Below are positions 1 to 7,741 of a stretch of DNA of 64,000 bases, in pieces; the first letter of the stretch is position 1; each line of letters begins with the position of its first letter. This DNA is from Gudongella sp049310905. Lineage in GTDB: Bacteria; Bacillota; Clostridia; Tissierellales; Tissierellaceae. The position numbers and the translations under genes were made by a program. The notes below the pieces were generated by a model. The model was given only the letters and a program-made list of their open reading frames with translations. It did no database searches and had not been told where the DNA came from. Where the stretch lies: NCBI RefSeq assembly GCF_049310905.1, contig NZ_JBMEMN010000009.1, forward strand, positions 1 to 64,000, given 5' to 3'.

Positions 1-18
1 TTATTCGACAAAAAAAAG

Positions 19-45
19 AAAAGTCCTTTTTGCTTAAGGACTTTT
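19..45 (-). terminator. Rho-independent terminator of the first minus-strand gene
   Basis: A 10-bp perfect stem (19-28 with 36-45, 7-nt loop) lies 66 bases beyond the stop of the minus-strand gene at 111-638. Read on the minus strand it is followed by a run of eight T, so it terminates that gene. On the + strand the following T-run is looser, but the hairpin may also stop a gene entering from the left. Confidence 0.8.
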
Positions 46-110
46 CCCAAATATTTTTTCACTTTTTCAGTGGCCTCGCATTTGCCTGATTTTTTTAGTG
101 GCGATGATTT

Positions 111-638
111 TTATTTTTTCCCCAGAGATTCCCTTAAGGCACCTCTGATTGTTTCATAAAGCTCTGGGGGACAGAAAAGATAAATCTTATCTGCAGAAGA
201 AGCCTTTACAACTATTAGATTTCTGCTGTTATTGTATTGGATATCCTTGACTTTATCCCAAGGAATATTTTTGCTATCATTGAAGGTTGATAAGAGTCCA
301 GCTCCCGACACCGTGGGACTCTTTGAAAATATCCCTGTAAGGAATGTAAGAATTCCGACAGTATTCGCCTTCTTCTTATGTTTATCATCTGATTCCATCC
401 TGATGCCATTTTCATCGATAACATAGTTTACAGAGTACTTGCCCCCATAGACTACGTATACGAAGATATAACCAAGAATAAGGGTCGCAGCCACTAGAAG
501 GACTCCGTACCATGCCTTTATAATAATGAGGAAGACAAGCAATAGACCAAAGGGGATTCCAATGGAAATTCCCAGCTGCTTTAGTATGGTCTTGTCATTG
601 AATATTGAGATTTCTGAATTCCAGCTTATAGGTAACAT
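111..638 (-). CDS. Small two-helix membrane protein with PH-like cytoplasmic domain, function unknown
   Basis: Hypothetical membrane protein of 175 residues. Two hydrophobic helices (about residues 22-40 and 42-62) are followed by a soluble domain whose strand pattern and the motif IPWDKVKDI resemble bacterial PH-like (YcxB/DUF-type) domains. The start at 638 is chosen because GGAGGTG lies 7 bases upstream; an in-frame ATG 48 bases earlier has no ribosome binding site. It is monocistronic and divergent from the next gene. The PH-like reading is inference from the motif; no enzyme residues are visible. Confidence 0.7.
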   Translation of the reverse strand: MLPISWNSEISIFNDKTILKQLGISIGIPFGLLLVFLIIIKAWYGVLLVAATLILGYIFVYVVYGGKYSVNYVIDENGIRMESDDKHKKKANTVGILTFLTGIFSKSPTVSGAGLLSTFNDSKNIPWDKVKDIQYNNSRNLIVVKASSADKIYLFCPPELYETIRGALRESLGKK

Positions 639-874
639 ATTATGCACCTCCATCTTAATTTTCTCACAACTTATGGTTTTATGCAATACTATGGAAAATT
701 GTGTTGTTTTAGACTACAGCTTTGTTAATGCCAACAATTGTAATTTAATTGTAATCAAATAAATTGAATTTTCGGTATAATGGAGTTAGAAAAGGATAAA
801 CCGATATTTTTAAATTAGCAATCTATGTTTGAGATAGTTAGCTATAAAGTCATAATTTCATGATGGAGAGGATA

Positions 875-1456
875 ATGAAAAATAATTATAAGAGAATACT
901 AATTTTGATAGCTTCATTATTTATTATTTCTTTTGTACTTATAGAAGGTATCATTCTTTTAGAAGGAAGAGAAGCAGATGCACCCCAGGTTGACTATGTA
1001 ATAGTTCTTGGAGCAAGGCTCTATGGAGATGTACCATCACCAGCGCTAGCAGAAAGGCTTAAGGCGGCTGAGGATTATCTTATTGAAAATGAGAGCACAA
1101 AAGTTGTTGTTACAGGTGGGCAGGGAACGGATGAGACAATACCTGAAGCCCAAGCAATGAGAAAGTACCTTGTTGAAAATGGAATTGATGAAAATAGAAT
1201 CATAGTTGAAGACAGAGCTACATCTACATATGAGAACATGAAATACTCGAAGGAATTAATTGAGGAAGAAACAGATGAACCAGTCACAGTTCTGGTTATA
1301 ACCAATGAACATCATATATTCAGGGCAAAATTCTTGGCTAAAAGGCAGGGGATGGAGGCCTATGGGTTACCTGCAAAAATTCCGCCTTCAATTTTATTGC
1401 AATCATATATACGGGAGTACTTTGCTGTTGTTAAATCACTAATATTTGATCACTAA
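875..1456 (+). CDS. YdcF/SanA-type (DUF218) membrane-anchored protein
   Basis: A 193-residue protein with one N-terminal transmembrane anchor (about residues 7-27) and an extracellular DUF218 domain. Family signatures are visible: VIVLGA near the start of the domain, VTGGQG, the EA..M..YL helix, EDRATST.EN, and VTNEHHIFRA. YdcF-like proteins are linked to envelope biogenesis and may act on nucleotide-linked or lipid-linked substrates, but the reaction is not established. The start at 875 is preferred over the ATG pair at 860/863 because GGAGAGG sits between them. A TATAAT hexamer at 776-781 may be its -10 element. The lipoprotein gene follows after 13 bases and is probably co-transcribed. Confidence 0.85.
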   Translation: MKNNYKRILILIASLFIISFVLIEGIILLEGREADAPQVDYVIVLGARLYGDVPSPALAERLKAAEDYLIENESTKVVVTGGQGTDETIPEAQAMRKYLVENGIDENRIIVEDRATSTYENMKYSKELIEEETDEPVTVLVITNEHHIFRAKFLAKRQGMEAYGLPAKIPPSILLQSYIREYFAVVKSLIFDH

Positions 1457-1469
1457 GGAGTGAATTGAA

Positions 1470-2447
1470 ATGAAAAGGAAGTTGTTATTGATATTTACAG
1501 TCATACTGGGAATTGTTGGTTCGGGATGCAGCCAAGAAGTTAAAGAGGAGTTTGTTGGAACCATAACTGAGATAAATGGCTTGACAGCAATTGTACTCGC
1601 TGATGAAGGCGAGGATATCAGAAGATCCGGGGATCTGGTGGAAGTAAGCCTATCAGTTAGTGATAATTTTGAATTTATGGTTGGAGACCGGGTAAGAGTT
1701 ACTCATAAGGGACCAGTGGCGGAGAAGTATCCCCTTGGTATAGAGACAATATCCGTAGATCTGCTTGAACGAGATGAAAATCCTCAAGAAGAGCAAGAAG
1801 AGCAAGAAGAAGAGGAAGAGGAAGATAATTCAGCATATAATATGATAAGGGAGTATTTGAAAGAGGAAAGCATAAAAACTTTTTCACCTTACTATGAACT
1901 GCTGGAATTTAGAATTTCAGACTACCACGAAGAAATGGTTGATGGAAATGTAGAAGCTGAGTTTCTTTACACAATTGTAAGCAAGAACTATGATAGGGAT
2001 CCTGACACAGCTGGCTACATAAAAGAAGCCAAGGAAAGCGGAAACGAGAATTATCAGCTGATGTATGATGAATACCTTCAGCCAAGTGATATGAATTTTG
2101 ATTTCAAGGTAGTCATTGATGAACAGGACAACATGACTCTATATTCAAATATCTCTCCCAATAGCGTGGAATGGGAAGAGGCTAAGATGGATGACTATAT
2201 TCTGAGAGAGGAAAGTTCTGGCATTGTTGGAGTCGGGTATGATCTTGATTACAAGGACAAAATATTTCCAGGAATGTCAGATGATGAAGTCAGTAAGGTT
2301 ATTGGAAAGATAGTCAAGGCTGCAAGAGAAGAAGCAAGTAATGGCAAAAAATACGAGATTACAGAGGAATCACTCAATGAGCTTGGAATTAAAGGCCTTG
2401 ATCCGAATTACCTGCATATGATTCAGATTTCCGCAGAGCAGATTTAG
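1470..2447 (+). CDS. Lipoprotein with N-terminal DUF3221-like domain
   Basis: A 325-residue exported lipoprotein. The signal peptide ends in a lipobox (GSGC, Cys20). Residues about 25-95 form a small beta domain of the DUF3221/YobA type (GTITEI at the start, VGDRVRVTH near the end), followed by a very acidic Glu-rich linker (about residues 105-120) and a C-terminal domain of about 200 residues that I do not recognise. AAGGAGTG precedes the ATG. It sits 13 bases behind the YdcF-like gene, so an envelope role is likely. Function unknown. Confidence 0.75.
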   Translation: MKRKLLLIFTVILGIVGSGCSQEVKEEFVGTITEINGLTAIVLADEGEDIRRSGDLVEVSLSVSDNFEFMVGDRVRVTHKGPVAEKYPLGIETISVDLLERDENPQEEQEEQEEEEEEDNSAYNMIREYLKEESIKTFSPYYELLEFRISDYHEEMVDGNVEAEFLYTIVSKNYDRDPDTAGYIKEAKESGNENYQLMYDEYLQPSDMNFDFKVVIDEQDNMTLYSNISPNSVEWEEAKMDDYILREESSGIVGVGYDLDYKDKIFPGMSDDEVSKVIGKIVKAAREEASNGKKYEITEESLNELGIKGLDPNYLHMIQISAEQI

Positions 2448-2495
2448 AACTACAAGTTGACAAGAATTAATAGCTATGTATGGTGGAGGTTAATG

Positions 2496-2933
2496 ATGAA
2501 ATTGATCGTGAAGCGATTTGAAGAATTATCAATTGATGAATTATACGAAATACTGCAAGTTAGATTTGCAGTATTTATTGTCGAACAGAATTGCATTTAT
2601 CCTGAGGTGGATGGTAGAGATCAAGAATCTTACCATGTGTATCTGAAGGATGATACAGGGATCAAGGCCTACCTAAGAGTGGTTGACAAAGGTGTATCCC
2701 ATGAAGAGGTATCAATTGGGCGTGTCTTGACCACGGAGAGAGGAATTGGACTAGGAAAGAGGATCCTTTCGGAGGGCATTAAGGTTGCAAAAGAGAGGAT
2801 GAATGCGGACAAGATTGTTATAGAGGCTCAATCCTATGCAAAAGAATACTATGAAAAAGCCGGATTTATGCAGGTGTCAGAAGAGTTTATGGAAGACGGA
2901 ATTCCTCATATCAAAATGGTCCTGGAAGTATGA
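2496..2933 (+). CDS. ElaA-like GNAT N-acetyltransferase
   Basis: A 145-residue member of the GNAT acyl-CoA transferase superfamily, closest in pattern to ElaA: LYEILQVRFAVFIVEQ at the N-terminus, a central GRVLTTERGIGLGKRI acetyl-CoA pyrophosphate-binding loop (R.RG.G.G form), and YEKAGF near the C-terminus. The substrate is unknown. The start at 2496 is chosen because GGAGG lies 6 bases upstream; an upstream in-frame TTG has no binding site. Its stop overlaps the next start by 4 bases (ATGA), so the two are translationally coupled. Confidence 0.85.
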   Translation: MKLIVKRFEELSIDELYEILQVRFAVFIVEQNCIYPEVDGRDQESYHVYLKDDTGIKAYLRVVDKGVSHEEVSIGRVLTTERGIGLGKRILSEGIKVAKERMNADKIVIEAQSYAKEYYEKAGFMQVSEEFMEDGIPHIKMVLEV

Positions 2934-3337
2934 AGGCGTATATAGCAGTTAAATACCATAAAGACCGTAGAAACAAGGATATTGTTGATAGTTTGGAAGC
3001 GATTATTGAGAGAAAGGGCTTTGAAACGGTTAGTATTGTAGGAAATGACTACAGAGGAACGAACGAATTTGCTAATTCATATGATTTAATGAAGGTGACA
3101 TTTGGGAAAATTGATGAATGTGATCTGTTGATAATCGACCTGTCTGAAAAGGGCGTTGGACTTGGAATTGAAGCGGGATATGCCTATGCAAAGGATATAC
3201 CTGTAATTACAATAGCCAAGCAAGGCTCGGATATATCCGAAACAATGGAGGGTATATCAAGAAAGACCATTTTCTATAACAGAATAGAAGATTTAGAGTA
3301 TAAATTACAAGATATTTTAAAGGTGGGAAGACCATGA
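2930..3337 (+). CDS. Nucleoside 2-deoxyribosyltransferase-like protein
   Basis: A 135-residue cytosolic protein with a flavodoxin-like alternating pattern. The block CDLLIIDLS...GLGIEAGYAYAKDIPVI matches the active-site region of nucleoside 2-deoxyribosyltransferase and related small nucleotide hydrolases, in which a Glu in the E.GYA helix is the nucleophile. Here it would be the Glu of IEAGYA. The N-terminal substrate loop is not clearly canonical, so the exact substrate (nucleoside or nucleotide) cannot be given. Four-base overlaps with genes on both sides place it in a tight three-gene unit between two acetyltransferases. Confidence 0.6.
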   Translation: MKAYIAVKYHKDRRNKDIVDSLEAIIERKGFETVSIVGNDYRGTNEFANSYDLMKVTFGKIDECDLLIIDLSEKGVGLGIEAGYAYAKDIPVITIAKQGSDISETMEGISRKTIFYNRIEDLEYKLQDILKVGRP

Positions 3338-3789
3338 GAATTATTTCCGTAAGGGAAAACCCGGATTACACAAGGAAGGCAATTGAGTACTTTCAGAAGA
3401 TATGGGCATCATCATCCAGTAGCATGAAAGTATACGAAGACAGTATTGAACACTGTATTGATGCGACCAATCCACTACCCCAGTGGTACCTTTTGATGGA
3501 GGATGATACAATAATTGGTTGTGCCGGCCTTATTACAAATGATTTCATAAGTCGAATGGACTTATATCCTTGGATATGTGCAATATACATTGAGGGAGAA
3601 TATAGGGGAAATCACTACGGTTCTCTACTTATGGATAAAGCTAAAGAAGATGCAAAGGAAGGTGGATTTTCTAATCTATATCTGTGCACAGATCATGTTG
3701 GGTATTATGAAAAATATGGATTTGAACATATTGGCACAGGTTATCATCCATGGGGAGATAGTTCACGGATATATTCAATTAAGCTATAA
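3334..3789 (+). CDS. GNAT N-acetyltransferase
   Basis: A 151-residue GNAT-fold protein. The acetyl-CoA-binding strand and loop read ICAIYIEGEYRGNHYGSLLM (R.NHYGS variant of Q/RxxGxG/A) at about residues 79-98, followed by YYEKYGFEHIGTG, the usual C-terminal GNAT hallmark. The target is unknown. Coupled to the preceding gene by a 4-base overlap, so acetylation and nucleotide-like chemistry may serve one small pathway; that is inference from order only. Confidence 0.85.
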   Translation: MRIISVRENPDYTRKAIEYFQKIWASSSSSMKVYEDSIEHCIDATNPLPQWYLLMEDDTIIGCAGLITNDFISRMDLYPWICAIYIEGEYRGNHYGSLLMDKAKEDAKEGGFSNLYLCTDHVGYYEKYGFEHIGTGYHPWGDSSRIYSIKL

Positions 3790-3841
3790 CGAGATGCTTA
3801 ATTGATATGAATAGAAATTTGGAGGTTGTCAGGGAGGTTTT

Positions 3842-4291
3842 ATGAAAAAAAGATCAGTTTTAGCATTTTTAATAACACTTATAGCAGCAATTACAGTTTT
3901 TTATCCAAGAAATCTAATTGCAATTATTGGTGAAGAACCAGTTGTGGATGAAAATGTAAATCTCAGTATAATCTTTAGAAATACATTCGAAGAAAGTGGC
4001 GAGAGAATGGAATCTCAGAATCAGCACCACTCAGAAGAGATTATGGAATTCCTCAATTCTTACAAATATAGGAGATCAAATAAAAGCTATGACAAGCTTG
4101 ATGATTTAAAAAGTTATAGCATAACTATTAAGGACACTAAAGATGAACAACTGTTAAGAGCTACAATTAGAGGGGATGAGTACATATCTATTATGGATAA
4201 GAGGGATAACTATTCATTATATAAGGTTTGGGGTAGTGAATTCGATGAAGAATTCCTGGCAAATTTTTATAATTCTTTAAATGATATGTAA
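3842..4291 (+). CDS. Secreted or membrane-anchored hypothetical protein
   Basis: A 149-residue protein with an N-terminal hydrophobic segment (residues 6-24) that can act as a signal or anchor, followed by a charged extracellular domain. No lipobox is present. The domain pattern (LNSYKYRRSNKSYD, then SIMDKRDNYSLYKV near the end) resembles small DUF5301-type domains of Firmicutes, but I cannot confirm this. GGGAGG lies 6 bases before the ATG. Function unknown. Confidence 0.65.
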   Translation: MKKRSVLAFLITLIAAITVFYPRNLIAIIGEEPVVDENVNLSIIFRNTFEESGERMESQNQHHSEEIMEFLNSYKYRRSNKSYDKLDDLKSYSITIKDTKDEQLLRATIRGDEYISIMDKRDNYSLYKVWGSEFDEEFLANFYNSLNDM

Positions 4292-4315
4292 TCAGAATCA
4301 GCAAGGAGGTGTGAA

Positions 4316-4351
4316 ATGGAAAAGCTAATTTTGGGAAGCAGACAAGATTAG
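4316..4351 (+). other. Eleven-codon mini-ORF behind a strong ribosome binding site
   Basis: AAGGAGGTG at 4303-4311 is a near-perfect Shine-Dalgarno sequence 4-7 bases before an ATG that opens only 11 codons (MEKLILGSRQD) before a stop. It could be a leader peptide for the acetyltransferase gene 72 bases downstream or the stump of a decayed gene. No attenuator hairpin is evident between it and 4424, which argues against classical attenuation. Confidence 0.3.
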
Positions 4352-4423
4352 ATAGATACATAGATTTAACTAGTTTCATAGTTCACAGGTGATTGTTACA
4401 GTTAGGAAATTATGGGGGGAAAT

Positions 4424-4915
4424 ATGTACAGTTATAAGTTATCAGTAATGAATGAAGAAAATGCCAAAGAGATATGCACTTGGGAGTACGAAGGAGAGTA
4501 CGCTGTATACAATCTATCTGATTGGGATAGAGTAGTAGAGAATAATTGGGAGTTAGCTGTAAAGGAAGAAAGAGAAGCTAGTTTTCTATCAGTTACTCAG
4601 GACAATCAATTAGTGGCTTATGGGGTAATAACAATTAAAAATGGAATTGTACTTCTAGGAATTGGATTAAAACCTTCATTGTGTGGAAAAGGACTAGGGG
4701 CAGATATAATGAAGTTATTGATAGAGGAGAGCGAAAATAGGTTCCCAGGCAGATCCATAGCATTGGAAGTAAGGAGTTTTAACAGAAGAGCAATTAGGTG
4801 TTATGAAAATATTGGCTTTGAAATCAAAGATAAATATCTCAGGGATACACTTACTACAAAGAATGCAGAGTTTTATTATATGGAATATGAAGATAGTTCT
4901 AAAGATAATCATTAA
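4424..4915 (+). CDS. GNAT N-acetyltransferase
   Basis: A 163-residue GNAT protein: substrate-side N-terminus, GIGLKPSLCGKGLGADIM acetyl-CoA loop (GKGLG), SIALEVRSFNRRAIRCYENIGF, a classic RimI-like motif A/B ending. This resembles ribosomal-protein or amino-acid acetyltransferases, target unknown. The start at 4424 is used because a run of six G ends 5 bases before it; the in-frame ATG at 4412 lies inside that same G-rich site and has nothing upstream. The poly-G binding site is unusual. A terminator follows at 4966. Confidence 0.85.
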   Translation: MYSYKLSVMNEENAKEICTWEYEGEYAVYNLSDWDRVVENNWELAVKEEREASFLSVTQDNQLVAYGVITIKNGIVLLGIGLKPSLCGKGLGADIMKLLIEESENRFPGRSIALEVRSFNRRAIRCYENIGFEIKDKYLRDTLTTKNAEFYYMEYEDSSKDNH

Positions 4916-4965
4916 ACGTATTTTGTCGATGCGAGGATTGGCGAAAGAAAGCGTAAATTCAATTG

Positions 4966-5002
4966 AAAAGTGCCCATGGGGATCGACCCCCTGGGCACTT
5001 TT
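4966..5002. terminator. Bidirectional terminator between convergent genes
   Basis: An 11-bp outer stem (4966-4976 with 4992-5002) and an inner GGGG/CCCC stem form a strong hairpin whose outer arms are A4/T4, so it can work in both directions. It separates the + strand acetyltransferase from the convergent foldase lipoprotein. Confidence 0.9.
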
Positions 5003-5022
5003 GCATCTAGACTCAGCTTTGC

Positions 5023-5766
5023 TTATTCTTCGATCAGCATTTCTATTTCGCTGTCTTCCATGAGTTTATTCACGTATTCCATCTGCTTTTCCTGAGTTTT
5101 TTGCTGCATCAATTGATTATAAATATCTTCCTGGACTTCTTCGAAAAAGGGAGGTGCCATCATTGCGATCTGTTCCTGAGTCAACTCCTGGCCATCAGCT
5201 CTAAGAGCATCCAATTGCTGCTGAGCCTCTTGAACGATCTCCAGGTAATAATCCTCTACTTCTTCTTCAGTGACTGAAACATCTGCTACAACCTCGTCAA
5301 AAAGTGTCTTAACGCTGATATCCTCAAAGATAATCTTTCTGAATTCTTCCTCTGTAAAAAGATTCTCAGAAAGAGCATTATTATATTCTTCATCTGAGCC
5401 GTACTGTCCCTTGAAAGAGTCTAGCTCAGCCTGAACTTCCGAGTCGGTTGGAGTAAATCCAAGGTTTTGGGCTTCTTGGGTCAATACTTCAATCTGAATC
5501 ATCTGGTCAAGGATTTGTTTATGGACTCGTTCCTTAACTGTTTCTCCATTTTCACCATCCAGTGTTATCCCTTGCTGTTGATAGCCTAGGAGTATTCTTT
5601 CCACAGCTCTTTCATAGGGCCCTTCGTGCAGTGTGACACCGTTTACTGAGGCAATTGGATCACCCAGTTCAAATTCAGAATTTCCACCCTCATTTCCACC
5701 TGAACAGGCGGCAAGTATAAGCACAAAAGACAAGATTATTATCAACTTACTAAATTTTTTAGTCAT
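5023..5766 (-). CDS. SurA-N-type foldase/chaperone lipoprotein lacking a parvulin domain
   Basis: A 247-residue lipoprotein (lipobox LAAC, Cys21). Residues about 35-70 begin like PrsA/SurA proteins (ASVNGVTLHEGPYERAV) and the rest is a long helical region (QILDQMIQIEVLTQEAQNLG type) ending with a Gln-rich tail. PrsA foldases normally carry a parvulin peptidyl-prolyl isomerase domain between the N- and C-terminal helical parts; none is present here, and length is about 50 residues short of full PrsA. It probably acts as a holdase for exported proteins at the outer face of the membrane. AAAGGAG lies 6 bases before the start. Confidence 0.8.
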   Translation of the reverse strand: MTKKFSKLIIILSFVLILAACSGGNEGGNSEFELGDPIASVNGVTLHEGPYERAVERILLGYQQQGITLDGENGETVKERVHKQILDQMIQIEVLTQEAQNLGFTPTDSEVQAELDSFKGQYGSDEEYNNALSENLFTEEEFRKIIFEDISVKTLFDEVVADVSVTEEEVEDYYLEIVQEAQQQLDALRADGQELTQEQIAMMAPPFFEEVQEDIYNQLMQQKTQEKQMEYVNKLMEDSEIEMLIEE

Positions 5767-5851
5767 AATCAGACTCCTTTCATTATTGTTGCACTTAGTG
5801 ATAATCCTATCATAGAGAAGAGCCTAAAACAATAATTGATTAGTATATAAC

Positions 5852-5880
5852 AAGGCGAGAGATGTGATATCTCTCGCCTT
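5852..5880 (-). terminator. Hairpin downstream of etfA
   Basis: A 12-bp perfect stem (5852-5863 with 5869-5880, 5-nt loop) lies 22 bases beyond the etfA stop. On the minus strand the sequence after it is U-rich but not a pure U tract. The position favours a terminator of the bcd-etfBA operon. Confidence 0.65.
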
Positions 5881-5901
5881 GCTATATACTTTCTCTGAAG
5901 T

Positions 5902-6927
5902 TTAGTATGGTCTTTCTCTATAGATTCTAATTTCTTCTGTAAGGAGTGGAAGTATTTCCAGAGCATCTCCCACAAGTCCGATATTTGCAACACTGAAAAT
6001 TGCTGCACCTGGATCCTTGTTTATGGCGATGATGAAGTCGGATTTCTCCATTCCTGCAAGGTGTTGAACTGCTCCTGATATCCCACAGGCTATATATACC
6101 TTTGGCCTAACGGTTTTGCCAGTTTGACCTACCTGATGGTCCTTGCCGATAAATCCTTTGTCTACAGCTCCCCTTGAAGCACCAACCTCAGCTCCAATCA
6201 TCTTTGCACATTCTTCAAGTACGTGGAAGTTATCACCGACTCCTCTACCACCTGAAAGGATAATATCAGCCTTGGTGATATCTACAGCCATATTGTCCTT
6301 TTTAAGGACTTCGATCAGCTTAACCTTATCTTCTATTTTATCGATATCCACTTCTCTTTTGTCCATTTCGAACTTTCTGGAAGTATCCTTGTGTATTGGT
6401 TCCATTACCCCTGGTCTGATTGTGGTCATCTGGGGTCTTTTGGTTTCATTGATTATTGTTCCAAAAAGGTTTCCTCCAAATGCAGGTCTTGTAACATATA
6501 GAAGTGGAGATTCTTCGTTTTCAGGATCAAAATCTAGTTTTGTAGCATCCGCAGTTAGTCCTGTGTCACACCTTGCTGCAATCCTTGGTGCAAGGTCCCT
6601 TCCCAGTACTGTTGCAGGTATAAGGATTATATCCGGTTTGTCATTTCTTATTATATCCATGAAAAGTTCAGTATATATTTCTGTGCTGTAGTGTTTTAAT
6701 TTTTCGTTATGCAGAAAGATTATCTTGTCTGCACCGTAGTATCCAGCGATCTCAGCCAGCTCATCTGAATGATTTCCGATTACTACACCAACCACTTTGT
6801 AATTAAGTGAAGGCCTGTCATTTACAAGTCTTACTGCCTCTCCGAGAAGTTCGAGGGATGAATCGTGTATCTTGTTTTCCCGCTCTTCACAGAAGACATA
6901 TATATCTTTGTATTCAGCTATATTCAT
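5902..6927 (-). CDS. etfA: Electron transfer flavoprotein alpha subunit
   Basis: EtfA, 341 residues, the FAD-carrying subunit that with EtfB passes electrons between acyl-CoA dehydrogenase and ferredoxin/NADH-linked partners in the cytosol. The N-terminal alpha/beta domain includes the strand IILIPATVLGRDLAPRIAAR; the C-terminal FAD domain shows LSGGRGVG, GASRGAVDKG, HQVGQTGKTVRPK, ACGISGA.QH and INKDPGAAIF, all EtfA signatures. The start at 6927 has GGAGGG 7 bases upstream; the earlier in-frame ATG overlaps the etfB stop. Third gene of bcd-etfB-etfA. Whether the complex is electron-bifurcating cannot be settled from motifs alone, but operon order is that of clostridial bifurcating Bcd-Etf. 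Confidence 0.95.
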   Translation of the reverse strand: MNIAEYKDIYVFCEERENKIHDSSLELLGEAVRLVNDRPSLNYKVVGVVIGNHSDELAEIAGYYGADKIIFLHNEKLKHYSTEIYTELFMDIIRNDKPDIILIPATVLGRDLAPRIAARCDTGLTADATKLDFDPENEESPLLYVTRPAFGGNLFGTIINETKRPQMTTIRPGVMEPIHKDTSRKFEMDKREVDIDKIEDKVKLIEVLKKDNMAVDITKADIILSGGRGVGDNFHVLEECAKMIGAEVGASRGAVDKGFIGKDHQVGQTGKTVRPKVYIACGISGAVQHLAGMEKSDFIIAINKDPGAAIFSVANIGLVGDALEILPLLTEEIRIYRERPY

Positions 6928-6940
6928 ATTCAATCCCTCC

Positions 6941-7729
6941 TTATTTCCCAATAAAGTTCATATCCATAAGTATTTCAGCGACCTTTCTTGCAGAAGCCTT
7001 GCCATCCAGAGTTAATATGTCCGAATTAGAGTGAACTTCCCTTGTAAAGGTCTTTTTAACCTTTGTGGGCGAACCCTTAAGCCCTATTATTGCTGGATCA
7101 ATATCCAGATCATCAAATCCCTTTACAGGTACGTCCTTTTCAAAAGCATGGGAGATTCCTCTTACATGCATATATCTCGGCTTTGCAATTGTACTTAACG
7201 TAGTTATTACACAAGGTAATGAGCACTCAAGTACCTCATAGTTGTTTTCAAGTGCTTTCTTGACAACGATTTTATCCTTGGAAAACTCCATTACTTCATC
7301 AACATATGATATCTGTGGTAGACCAAGCTTTTCAGCAGTCTGTGGACCAACCTGAGCTGTATCTCCGTCAATTGCCTGTCTTCCTGCAATTATCAGGTCA
7401 TAATCCACTGTCTTGATGTATGCAGCAAGAGTATTTGATGTAGCCCATGTATCTGCACCAGAAAATTTTCTGTCGCTTAAGAGAACAGCTTCATCAGCCC
7501 CCATTGCATAGAGCTCCCTAAGCATGTTCTCAGCCTGTGGTGGTCCCATAGTAATTGCAGTTACATTTGCTCCGTATTTGTCCTTCAGCTGAAGCGCAAC
7601 TTCCATACCCGCAAGGTCATCGGGATTTGTTATTGTAGGAACGCCTTCTCTAATAAGGGTACCCTTTTCCTTGTCTATTTTCATTTCCGTAGTGTCCGGA
7701 ACTTGTTTTAACAATACCAGTATATTCAT
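6941..7729 (-). CDS. etfB: Electron transfer flavoprotein beta subunit
   Basis: EtfB, 262 residues. It begins MNILVLLKQVPDT, typical of EtfB, and carries ITNPDDLAGMEVALQLK, ITMGPPQAE, and the nucleotide-binding segment AGRQAIDGDTAQVGP that holds AMP or a second FAD in this family. It forms the heterodimer with EtfA and docks on the acyl-CoA dehydrogenase. GGAGGTG lies 6-7 bases before the ATG; 12 bases separate it from the dehydrogenase and 13 from etfA, so the three form one transcript. Confidence 0.95.
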   Translation of the reverse strand: MNILVLLKQVPDTTEMKIDKEKGTLIREGVPTITNPDDLAGMEVALQLKDKYGANVTAITMGPPQAENMLRELYAMGADEAVLLSDRKFSGADTWATSNTLAAYIKTVDYDLIIAGRQAIDGDTAQVGPQTAEKLGLPQISYVDEVMEFSKDKIVVKKALENNYEVLECSLPCVITTLSTIAKPRYMHVRGISHAFEKDVPVKGFDDLDIDPAIIGLKGSPTKVKKTFTREVHSNSDILTLDGKASARKVAEILMDMNFIGK

Positions 7730-7741
7730 AACACACCTCCA

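Noticed and set aside
1788..1826. GAA/GAG-rich repeat as a simple-sequence or mobile feature
   Set aside because: It is an in-frame acidic linker of the lipoprotein, with no flanking duplications.
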